From positions 1 through 6,081 of the forward strand of contig CAMLHR010000089.1 of the NCBI GenBank assembly GCA_946479915.1: a DNA stretch of 6,081 bases, read 5' to 3'. The notes beneath the pieces were generated by a model. That model ran no database searches. It was not told where the DNA came from and saw only the letters and a program-made list of their open reading frames with translations. Below are positions 1 to 5,391 of this stretch, piece after piece. The number at the start of each line of letters is the position of its first letter. Position 1 is the first letter of the stretch. The stretch comes from an uncultured Lysobacter sp. GTDB taxonomy: Bacteria; Pseudomonadota; Gammaproteobacteria; Xanthomonadales; Xanthomonadaceae. The position numbers and the translations under genes are program-made.

Positions 1-1574
1 CCGCCGACGCGCCGCGCCAGCTCCGCCGCCGGTTCGCGTCGGAACTGGCCCTGATGGAAGGCGACCCGGTCACCGCGGTGTCCGAGTGGCGCGCCCGCGC
101 CGAGGCGACGCCCGACGACACGTATGCCGCGCTGCAACTGGCGCGCGCGCAGGGCGCCGGCGGCGACTTCGCGACCGCGGTCGAGGGCCTGCGCGCGTTG
201 AGCGAACGCGACCCGAACGATCCGCGCGTCTGGTACGAGCTCGGCAAGTTCTCGATCCTCAGCGGCGATGCGCGGCGGGCCGTGGACGAGCACCTCGTGC
301 GTGCGCTGGTGCTGTTCAAGCGCGGCGGCAACCGGTTCGGCGAGGCCGAGACGCTGAACGCGCTCGGCATCGGCTACGGTCGGCTCGGCCAGACCGCGGA
401 TGCGGCGCAACAGTACCGCGAGGCCGCCGCGCTGCGCCGCGCGATCGGCAACCGCCGCGGCGTGGCGACCAGCCTGCGCAACCTCGCCAACATCGAGGCG
501 ATGACGGGCGACTTCGACGCCGCGGCCGGCCACCTGGACGAGGCGCGCACGCTGCATGCCGAACTCGGCGACCGCGACGGCCTGGCGGCGATCGACAACG
601 AACTCGGGCTGCTCGCCGAGGAGCGCGGCGACTACCCCGCCGCGCTCGGCCACTACCGCGACGCGCTGCAGACCTGGCGTCAGCTCGCCGACGCGCATGG
701 CACCGCGCAGTCGCTGAACAACATCGGCTTCGCGAACTACCAGCTCGGCGCCTACGACGACGCGCAGGTGTACTGGCAGCAGGCCGCGGACGCCTACGCC
801 CAACTCGGCAGCGAGACCGGCCGGATCCGCACGCAGCAGAACCTGGGCCTGCTGGCAATCGCCCGGGGGAACTGGTCGGAGGCGCGCACCCTGCTCGAGG
901 CCTCGCTGGCCGACGCGCAGCGGCAGCAGATGGTCGAGGAAGCGGCGGTCAGCCATCGCAACCTCGCCGAGCTCGAGCTGTGGCAGGGCCACGTCGATGC
1001 GGCCATGGAACAGGCAGGCCGCGCGAGCGAACTGTTCGCGCAGCGGGAAGACCAGCGCGGCATCGCCGACGCCGGCCTGCTGGCGGTGCAGGCACTGCTC
1101 GCCGCAGGCGAGGCCGACGAGGCCGGGACGAAGCTGGACGCGCTCGAACCGTTGCTTTCGGACGCCTCCACCGAACAGCGCGCGATGGCACGGCTGCTGC
1201 GTGCGCAGCTCGCGCGGCGCGACGGCGACGGCGACGCGGCGGCGACGGCATTGCGCCAGGCCAAGACCCTCGCGGAGGCATCCGGCGTGCGCGCACTGCA
1301 ACTGCAGATCGCGCTCGAGGCCGCCCGCGCCGGCGATCCGGACCCGTCGCTGGATGCGGACACCGCGCGGCTCGGCCACGCGGGCCTGCGCCTGGCGTGG
1401 CTCGAATCGCGCATGCGCGACGCGCTCGACGGCGAGGATCCGGCGGTCGCCGAGGCCCTCTCGGCCTGGCGCGAGGCGTCGGCGCTGCTGCGCAACGGCG
1501 ACTACGCGCGGGCGGAACAACTGCACCAACTCGCGGACCGGGCACGGACGGCCTCCAGCGGCGGCATGCGATGA
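1..1574 (+). CDS. TPR-repeat protein, 5'-truncated; probable input partner of the downstream two-component system
   Basis: The C-terminal part of a larger protein, probably cytoplasmic and acting as a protein-protein interaction scaffold. The frame is open back to base 3 with no stop and reads naturally through the first ATG at 54 (LRRRFASELALMEGDP), so that ATG is probably internal and the true start lies upstream. Numbering from that ATG, residues 98-338 form six consecutive TPR units with an exact 40-residue period. Each carries NxLG- or NLA-type helix A, a G-D/N/A-Y/F/W turn and a helix B with alanines; this resembles the longer LGN/MalT-type TPR. Less regular repeats precede (about 20-80) and follow (339-500). 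The stop overlaps the kinase start (ATGA, 1571-1574), which implies translational coupling. Seen: repeats and overlap. Inferred: role as sensor or adaptor. The missing N-terminus could be a Ser/Thr kinase, a cyclase or a winged-helix domain; nothing here decides. Confidence 0.9.
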   Translation, partial: ADAPRQLRRRFASELALMEGDPVTAVSEWRARAEATPDDTYAALQLARAQGAGGDFATAVEGLRALSERDPNDPRVWYELGKFSILSGDARRAVDEHLVRALVLFKRGGNRFGEAETLNALGIGYGRLGQTADAAQQYREAAALRRAIGNRRGVATSLRNLANIEAMTGDFDAAAGHLDEARTLHAELGDRDGLAAIDNELGLLAEERGDYPAALGHYRDALQTWRQLADAHGTAQSLNNIGFANYQLGAYDDAQVYWQQAADAYAQLGSETGRIRTQQNLGLLAIARGNWSEARTLLEASLADAQRQQMVEEAAVSHRNLAELELWQGHVDAAMEQAGRASELFAQREDQRGIADAGLLAVQALLAAGEADEAGTKLDALEPLLSDASTEQRAMARLLRAQLARRDGDGDAAATALRQAKTLAEASGVRALQLQIALEAARAGDPDPSLDADTARLGHAGLRLAWLESRMRDALDGEDPAVAEALSAWREASALLRNGDYARAEQLHQLADRARTASSGGMR

Positions 1575-2293
1575 CCACCGAACCGCTCTCGCTCGAGGCG
1601 ATCAGCGCGCAGTACGAGCGCCTGCTCGAGCGCCTGGAAGCGAACGAGCGCGAGTTCCGCCGCCTCGGCCGCGCCGTGTGGCGCGTGCAGGAGGACGAGC
1701 GGCGCCGGCTGGCGCGGGAACTGCACGACGGCCTGGGCCAGAACCTCACCGCGCTCAAGCACCGCCTGTCGCAGGTGGCCGGCAACCTGGACGGCGACGC
1801 GCGGATCCGCCTGGATGCGGCCATCGCGCTCTGCGCCGACACGCTGGAGGACACACGCCACCTCTCGCGGTTGCTGCGGCCGCCGATCCTCGACGACCTG
1901 GGCCTGGTCTCGGCGCTGCGGTGGCTCGCACGGAGCCAGGCCGAGTCCACCGGCATCGAAGTCGTCGCGGAGATCGTGGAGCCGTTGCCCTCCCTCGACG
2001 CCGACCTGCAGACCCTGCTCTTCCGCGTCGCGCAGGAAGCCCTGACCAACGTGTCCCGGCACTCCGGCGCGCGCAGTGCGATCGTCCGCCTCGTCGCGCG
2101 CGACGGCACGCTGCGGCTCCAGGTCGCCGACGACGGCCGCGGCTGCGACGTGGCGGACGCCCTGCGCGGTGGCGGCAGCGGGCTGGGCGGCATGCGCGAG
2201 CGCCTCCGCCTCTACGACGGGCACCTGGAACTGCATTCCGCGCCCGGCGAGGGCATGCGGCTGCGGGCCGTGGTGCCGCTCGCCCCGCCCTGA
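1571..2293 (+). CDS. Soluble NarL/DesK-type sensor histidine kinase (HisKA_3 + HATPase_c), no sensor domain
   Basis: A 240-residue histidine kinase that should autophosphorylate and pass phosphate to the response regulator encoded next. Residues 10-40 are charged and heptad-like, probably a coiled coil continuing into the dimerisation helix. The HisKA_3 box RRLARELHDGLGQNLTALK (about 45-63) gives phospho-acceptor His52. Asp53 and Gln57 fit the DxxxQ motif linked to phosphatase activity in NarX-type kinases. A conserved RPPILDDLGL turn follows at 103-112. The ATPase domain has an N box (FRVAQEALTNVSRHS, 151-165), a G1 box (VADDGRG, 185-191) and a G2 box (GGSGLGGMRERL, 201-212). No signal peptide, membrane segment, PAS, GAF or HAMP is visible, and the protein is short for the family. 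The ATG at 1571 is chosen because it forms ATGA with the TPR stop and the conserved kinase core follows. The frame stays open far upstream but there encodes an arginine-rich shadow of the TPR gene. Confidence 0.95.
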   Translation: MTTEPLSLEAISAQYERLLERLEANEREFRRLGRAVWRVQEDERRRLARELHDGLGQNLTALKHRLSQVAGNLDGDARIRLDAAIALCADTLEDTRHLSRLLRPPILDDLGLVSALRWLARSQAESTGIEVVAEIVEPLPSLDADLQTLLFRVAQEALTNVSRHSGARSAIVRLVARDGTLRLQVADDGRGCDVADALRGGGSGLGGMRERLRLYDGHLELHSAPGEGMRLRAVVPLAPP

Positions 2294-2299
2294 ACTTGA

Positions 2300-2319
2300 C
2301 GCCGCGCGCGGCGGCGCGC
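2300..2319. repeat. GC-only dyad/hairpin between kinase and response regulator
   Basis: Bases 2300-2313 (CGCCGCGCGCGGCG) are a perfect 14-base palindrome. The overlapping bases 2304-2309 and 2314-2319 (GCGCGC on both sides) can form a 6-bp stem with a 4-base GGCG loop. The structure ends 26 bases before the regulator ATG and 14 bases before its ribosome binding site. No T tract follows, so it is not a standard intrinsic terminator. It could be an RNA hairpin that modulates readthrough or stability, a protein-binding site, or chance in GC-rich DNA. Confidence 0.4.
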
Positions 2320-2333
2320 AGCGTAAGCGCAAC

Positions 2334-2340
2334 AGGGGGA
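2334..2340 (+). promoter_or_regulatory. Ribosome binding site of the response regulator
   Basis: AGGGGGA lies 5 bases before the ATG at 2346. It is the strongest Shine-Dalgarno-like site in the window and decides the start in favour of 2346 over the in-frame ATG at 2352. The kinase and the dehydrogenase start within ATGA overlaps and have no comparable site, so the regulator may be translated more strongly than the kinase. Confidence 0.7.
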
Positions 2341-2345
2341 AGTCG

Positions 2346-2993
2346 ATGGGCATGCTGTTGCGCGTGCTGATCGCGGACGACCACGTGCTCGTGCGCGAAA
2401 GCCTGGTGAGCCTGCTGCAGGCGGGAGGCGACGTGCAGGTCGTCGCCCAGGCGTCCGACGGCATCGAGACCGTGGAGAAGGCGATCGCCACCCGGCCGGA
2501 CGTGGTCGTCACCGACATCTCGATGCCGCGCCTCGGCGGCATCGAGGTGGTGCGCCGGCTGCACGAAGCCCTCCCGGACACGCGCGTGCTGGTGCTGACC
2601 ATGCACCAGGAGGACGAGTACGTGCTGCAGGCGGTCCGCGCCGGCGCCTCTGGCTACCTGGTCAAGGACAGCGCCGCCGCAGAGCTGCTGGCCGCGGTGC
2701 GCAGCCTGCGGTCCGGTCGCGGCTACTTCGGCCCGCAGGCGTCGCGGGCCCTGGCCGAACAGATGCAGAACCCCGACCGCACCGTGGACGATCCCTACGG
2801 ACGCCTCACCGCGCGCGAACGGGAGGTGTTCCACCTGGTCGTGGAAGGCATGACCACCAAGGAAATCGCGCGGCGGCTGGAGATCAGCGTCAAGACCGCG
2901 GAGAACCATCGCGCGCGGGTGATCGCGAAGGTGGGCGTGCGCAACACCGCGGAGCTGGTGCGCTACGCCCTGCGCCGCGGCCTGCTGGACTAG
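2346..2993 (+). CDS. NarL/FixJ-family response regulator (REC + LuxR-type HTH)
   Basis: A 215-residue DNA-binding transcription factor, activated by phosphorylation and very probably the partner of the kinase just upstream. The receiver domain (about 5-120) has acidic residues Asp11 and Asp12, phospho-acceptor Asp57 (PDVVVTDISMP), switch Thr85 (VLVLT) and Lys107 (GYLVKD). A linker of about 25 residues leads to the LuxR-type helix-turn-helix (about 152-215). This has the typical LTAREREV start (154-161) and a recognition region TKEIARRLEISVKTAENHRA (171-190). Length and architecture are normal for the family. The start at 2346 is preferred because AGGGGGA lies 5 bases before it; a second ATG at 2352 is less well placed. 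The gap to the kinase is 52 bases with a strong GC dyad, so expression may be partly uncoupled from the kinase. The target genes cannot be read from the sequence. Confidence 0.97.
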   Translation: MGMLLRVLIADDHVLVRESLVSLLQAGGDVQVVAQASDGIETVEKAIATRPDVVVTDISMPRLGGIEVVRRLHEALPDTRVLVLTMHQEDEYVLQAVRAGASGYLVKDSAAAELLAAVRSLRSGRGYFGPQASRALAEQMQNPDRTVDDPYGRLTAREREVFHLVVEGMTTKEIARRLEISVKTAENHRARVIAKVGVRNTAELVRYALRRGLLD

Positions 2994-3016
2994 CCCCGGC
3001 AGGCCCGGGGTATCCT
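2986..3016 (+). promoter_or_regulatory. Candidate promoter for the lipoprotein-dehydrogenase pair
   Basis: TATCCT at 3011-3016 matches the -10 consensus at four of six positions and sits 34 bases before the lipoprotein ATG, giving a predicted leader of about 28 bases. The best upstream partner is TGGACT at 2986-2991, overlapping the regulator stop codon, with four of six matches to TTGACA but a long 19-base spacer. The -10 is plausible and the -35 is weak. Readthrough from the signalling operon is also possible, because no good terminator intervenes. Confidence 0.35.
2994..3010. repeat. Hairpin directly after the response regulator stop
   Basis: CCCCGG (2994-2999) and CCGGGG (3005-3010) are perfect 6-bp inverted arms around a CAGGC loop, starting at the first base after the TAG stop. 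No run of T follows (the next bases are TATCCTCGAC), so an intrinsic terminator is not well supported. The right arm abuts the TATCCT box of the next gene, so the dyad lies where a repressor or activator could bind between the -35 and -10 regions. Confidence 0.45.
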
Positions 3017-3035
3017 CGACTGGCACCTCCAACAC

Positions 3036-3039
3036 GGAG
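3036..3039 (+). promoter_or_regulatory. Ribosome binding site of the LEA lipoprotein
   Basis: GGAG lies 11 bases before the ATG at 3051, slightly longer than optimal spacing. It can pair perfectly with CTCC at 3027-3030 across the 5-base loop AACAC, so the site could be partly masked in the mRNA. Confidence 0.5.
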
Positions 3040-3050
3040 TCCCGTCGTCG

Positions 3051-3524
3051 ATGAACCGCCTGGTCGCCTGCCTCGTCGCCTTGCTGCTGTCCACCCTCGC
3101 CGCCTGCGCCACCGGACCCGTCCGCCGCGTGTCCGAGCCGGCAGCGGCCATCCAGCAACTGACGGTCGGCGCCGACGGCGGATGGACCGTCGCGCTGCGC
3201 ATCGACAACTTCAGCAGCGTGCCGATGCGCTTCGACGCGGTCGAGTTCGCGGTCACCGTGGACGGCGTCGCGGCGGGCACGCTGCGCGGCGCCCCCGGGA
3301 TCTCGATCGGCCCGGAATCCGCCGACGTCGCCACCCTCCCGTTCGCCCCGACCGCTGACGCGCGCCTGCGCATCGCGGACGCGCTCGCCGCCCGGCGCAG
3401 CGTGGCGTACACGCTCGACGGGCGCATCGACGCCACGCCTGAGGACGGCGGCCGGCGCAGCTTCGACGTCGAACGCGACAGCGCGCTGATGCCCGTGCCC
3501 GGCCTGCCTGGCGTCCTGCGATGA
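3051..3524 (+). CDS. LEA type 2 (WHy-domain) family lipoprotein
   Basis: A 157-residue exported lipoprotein. The N-terminus has the type II signal layout: Arg3, a hydrophobic stretch (4-17) and the lipobox LAAC with predicted lipidated Cys19. The residue after the cysteine is Ala, not Asp, which favours the outer membrane. The mature part (about 34-100) looks like a LEA_2/WHy beta-sandwich: WTVALRIDNFSSVPMRFDAV (45-64) matches the family's pattern of an N-P/F-N/S-S loop between strands, and a second strand set follows. The family occurs in bacteria as small lipoproteins of unsettled function; desiccation or stress roles come from plant LEA14 relatives and should not be transferred directly. 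The stop overlaps the dehydrogenase ATG (ATGA, 3521-3524). The short predicted leader and GGAG site support the start. The fold call is from motif recognition only. Confidence 0.85.
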   Translation: MNRLVACLVALLLSTLAACATGPVRRVSEPAAAIQQLTVGADGGWTVALRIDNFSSVPMRFDAVEFAVTVDGVAAGTLRGAPGISIGPESADVATLPFAPTADARLRIADALAARRSVAYTLDGRIDATPEDGGRRSFDVERDSALMPVPGLPGVLR

Positions 3525-5314
3525 GCGCATGGCGCGCTCCCCTCGGGGAGATGCGGTTCGTCCTGCGGGACCTGCTCCAGGCGGATGCGTTGTTCGCGCG
3601 GCTCGGTTACGACGACGCGACGCCCGAAGTCGTCGATGCCGTGCTCGAGGAAGGCGCGCGCTTCGCCGAGTCCGTGCTCGCGCCGCTTGACCGCGTCGGC
3701 GACGAGGCCGGCTGCACCTTCGATCCCGCGACCGGCGCGGTGGCGACGCCGCCGGGGTTCGCCGACGCGTACAGGCGCTACGTCGAAGGGGGCTGGGCCG
3801 GCCTGGTCGCAGCGGAGGCGCACGGCGGCCAGGGCCTGCCGCACGTGCTGGGGATCGCGGTCAAGGAAATGATCGACGCGGCGAACCTGGCCTGGGGCAA
3901 CTTCCCGCTCCTGTCGCACGGCGCGACCGACGCGCTGGTCCAGTTCGGCGACGCCTGGCAGCAGGAAGTGTTCCTGCGCCCGCTGGTGGAAGGCCGCTGG
4001 ACCGGGACGATGTGCCTGACGGAGGCGCACTGCGGCAGCGACCTGGGCCTGCTGCGCACGCGCGCCGAACCCCGTGCCGACGGCAGCCACGCGATCACCG
4101 GCGGCAAGATCTTCATCACCGCCGGCGAGCACGACCTGGCGGAGAACATCGTGCACCTGGTGCTCGCGCGCCTGCCCGACGCGCCGGCCGGCAGCCGGGG
4201 CATCTCGATGTTCGTGGTGCCGAAGTTCCGCGTCGCACGCGACGGCAGCCTCGGCGAACGCAACGGCGTGGCGGCGACGGGCATCGAGCGGAAGATGGGC
4301 ATCCACGGCTCGGCCACCTGCGTGCTGCAGTTCGACGGCGCGCAGGGCTGGCTGGTCGGCGAGCCGCACCGCGGCCTGCAGGCGATGTTCGTGATGATGA
4401 ATTCCGCGCGCCTGGCGGTCGGCCTGCAAGGGCTGGGCCTGGCCGACCGCGCGTACCGGAACGCGCTGCGCCACGCCCGCGAACGCCTGCAGATGCGCGC
4501 GCCGGGCGGCGCGAAGTTCCCCGACCTGCCCGCCGACCCGATCATCGTGCATCCCGACGTGCGCCGGATGCTGCTCACCTGCAAGGCGCTCGTGGAGGGC
4601 GGGCGTGCGCTCGCGTACCACGCCGGCACGCTGGTGGACGTGCTGGCCCGGTCCGGGGACGCGGCAGAACGCGAGGAGGCCGCCGCGCTGCTGGGCTTCC
4701 TGACGCCGATCGCGAAGGCCTGCCTGACCGAGTGGGGCGTGGAATGCACGTACCACGCGCTGCAGTGCTTCGGCGGCCACGGCTACATCGCCGAGAACGG
4801 CATGGAACGACTGGCGCGGGACGCGCGCATCACCACCCTCTATGAAGGCACCACCGGCATCCAGGCGCTCGACCTGCTCGGCCGCAAGGTGCTGCAGCAG
4901 CAGGGCGCGGGGCTGCACGCCTTCCTCGGCATGGTGGACGGGTTCTGCGACGCGCATGCGGACGACCCGGACGTCGCGGCCTTCGTCCCGGTGCTGCGCG
5001 GCCATGCCGCGCGCTGGCGGGCGCTCACCGACGGCATCGCCGGGCGGGCCGCGAAGAACGCGGCGGAGGTGGGCGCCGCGGCCTACGACTACCTCATGTT
5101 CTCCGGCTACGTCGCGCTCGCATACTGGTGGGCGCGCAGCGTGGTCGCCGCCGCCGGCGCCGGACGGTCGGACGCGTTCGTCCGCGGCAAGCGCGATGCC
5201 GCCGCGTTCTACTTCGAGCGCATCCTCCCGCGCACGCTGGCCCATGCCGCGGCGATCGAGAGCGGGGCCAGCCCGCTGATGGCGCCCGACGCGGACGCCT
5301 TCGACGCGGCCTGA
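3521..5314 (+). CDS. Acyl-CoA dehydrogenase, long (about 600 aa) DmdC-like class
   Basis: A 597-residue FAD-dependent flavoprotein that should oxidise an acyl-CoA thioester to the 2-enoyl-CoA and pass electrons to electron-transfer flavoprotein. The start is well supported: MSAWRAPLGEMRFVLRDLL matches the usual opening of this class (M..KAPLRDMRFVL). Domains in order: N-terminal helical domain (about 35-155), middle beta domain with the flavin-contact motif MCLTEAHCGSDLG (164-176) and GGKIFITAGEHD (194-205), and C-terminal helical domain (about 285-455). FGGHGYIAENGMERLARDAR lies at 417-436, and the likely catalytic base is Glu442 in TTLYEGTTGIQALDL. Residues about 460-590 are the extra C-terminal domain that sets this class apart from ordinary 380-400-residue enzymes. 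Homologues are often labelled 3-methylmercaptopropionyl-CoA dehydrogenase, but most are probably fatty acyl-CoA enzymes, so the substrate is open. Translation is coupled to the lipoprotein (ATGA), with no strong ribosome binding site of its own. Confidence 0.96.
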   Translation: MSAWRAPLGEMRFVLRDLLQADALFARLGYDDATPEVVDAVLEEGARFAESVLAPLDRVGDEAGCTFDPATGAVATPPGFADAYRRYVEGGWAGLVAAEAHGGQGLPHVLGIAVKEMIDAANLAWGNFPLLSHGATDALVQFGDAWQQEVFLRPLVEGRWTGTMCLTEAHCGSDLGLLRTRAEPRADGSHAITGGKIFITAGEHDLAENIVHLVLARLPDAPAGSRGISMFVVPKFRVARDGSLGERNGVAATGIERKMGIHGSATCVLQFDGAQGWLVGEPHRGLQAMFVMMNSARLAVGLQGLGLADRAYRNALRHARERLQMRAPGGAKFPDLPADPIIVHPDVRRMLLTCKALVEGGRALAYHAGTLVDVLARSGDAAEREEAAALLGFLTPIAKACLTEWGVECTYHALQCFGGHGYIAENGMERLARDARITTLYEGTTGIQALDLLGRKVLQQQGAGLHAFLGMVDGFCDAHADDPDVAAFVPVLRGHAARWRALTDGIAGRAAKNAAEVGAAAYDYLMFSGYVALAYWWARSVVAAAGAGRSDAFVRGKRDAAAFYFERILPRTLAHAAAIESGASPLMAPDADAFDAA

Positions 5315-5315
5315 G

Positions 5316-5343
5316 CCGCCGCCTGGCGGGGATGCCGCCGTTT
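5316..5343 (+). terminator. Possible weak terminator or attenuator-like hairpins after the dehydrogenase
   Basis: GGCGG (5325-5329) can pair with CCGCC downstream (5335-5339, loop GGATG) or with CCGCC upstream (5316-5320, loop GCCT). The two 5-bp stems share an arm and exclude each other. The downstream stem is followed by GTTT, a poor T tract. This may be a weak intrinsic terminator; chance pairing in GC-rich DNA is a real alternative. Confidence 0.3.
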
Positions 5344-5378
5344 CCGACCAGCGGCGCGCCACCATTGCGGTCCGCGCG

Positions 5379-5384
5379 TAGGGT
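5379..5384 (+). promoter_or_regulatory. TAGGGT box before the MddA-like gene (-10 of a near-leaderless transcript, or ribosome binding site)
   Basis: TAGGGT ends 7 bases before the ATG at 5392. Read as a -10 box (T, A and the final T match) it would start the transcript at or next to the ATG. Read as AGGG (5380-5383) it is a weak Shine-Dalgarno site with 8-base spacing. It is flanked by GCGCG (5374-5378) and CGCGC (5386-5390), inverted arms around it. No good -35 box stands at 16-18 bases upstream. Confidence 0.3.
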
Positions 5385-5391
5385 GCGCGCC

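Noticed and set aside
86..1570. In-frame upstream extension of the kinase that would make a protein of about 735 residues.
   Set aside because: The added part is an Arg-rich shadow of the TPR gene in another frame. The ATGA overlap at 1571 and normal kinase composition mark the true start.
2296..2330. TTGAC at 2296-2300 as the -35 of a separate promoter for the response regulator.
   Set aside because: No acceptable -10 hexamer lies at 16-19 bases downstream; the candidates there are GC-rich and match the consensus at only one or two positions.
2076..2345. In-frame upstream extension of the response regulator into the kinase gene.
   Set aside because: The extension is shadow sequence overlapping the conserved ATPase domain. 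The ATG at 2346 has a strong ribosome binding site and begins right before the receiver domain.
3051..3071. Alternative lipobox LVAC with Cys7 in the small lipoprotein.
   Set aside because: The hydrophobic stretch before Cys7 is too short for a signal peptide. LAAC at Cys19 follows a full-length hydrophobic core.
1755..3530. Minus-strand open frame of about 591 codons across the kinase, regulator and lipoprotein genes.
   Set aside because: It is antisense to clear HisKA_3 and receiver/HTH coding sequence, has no recognisable domain, and is a GC-driven shadow frame.
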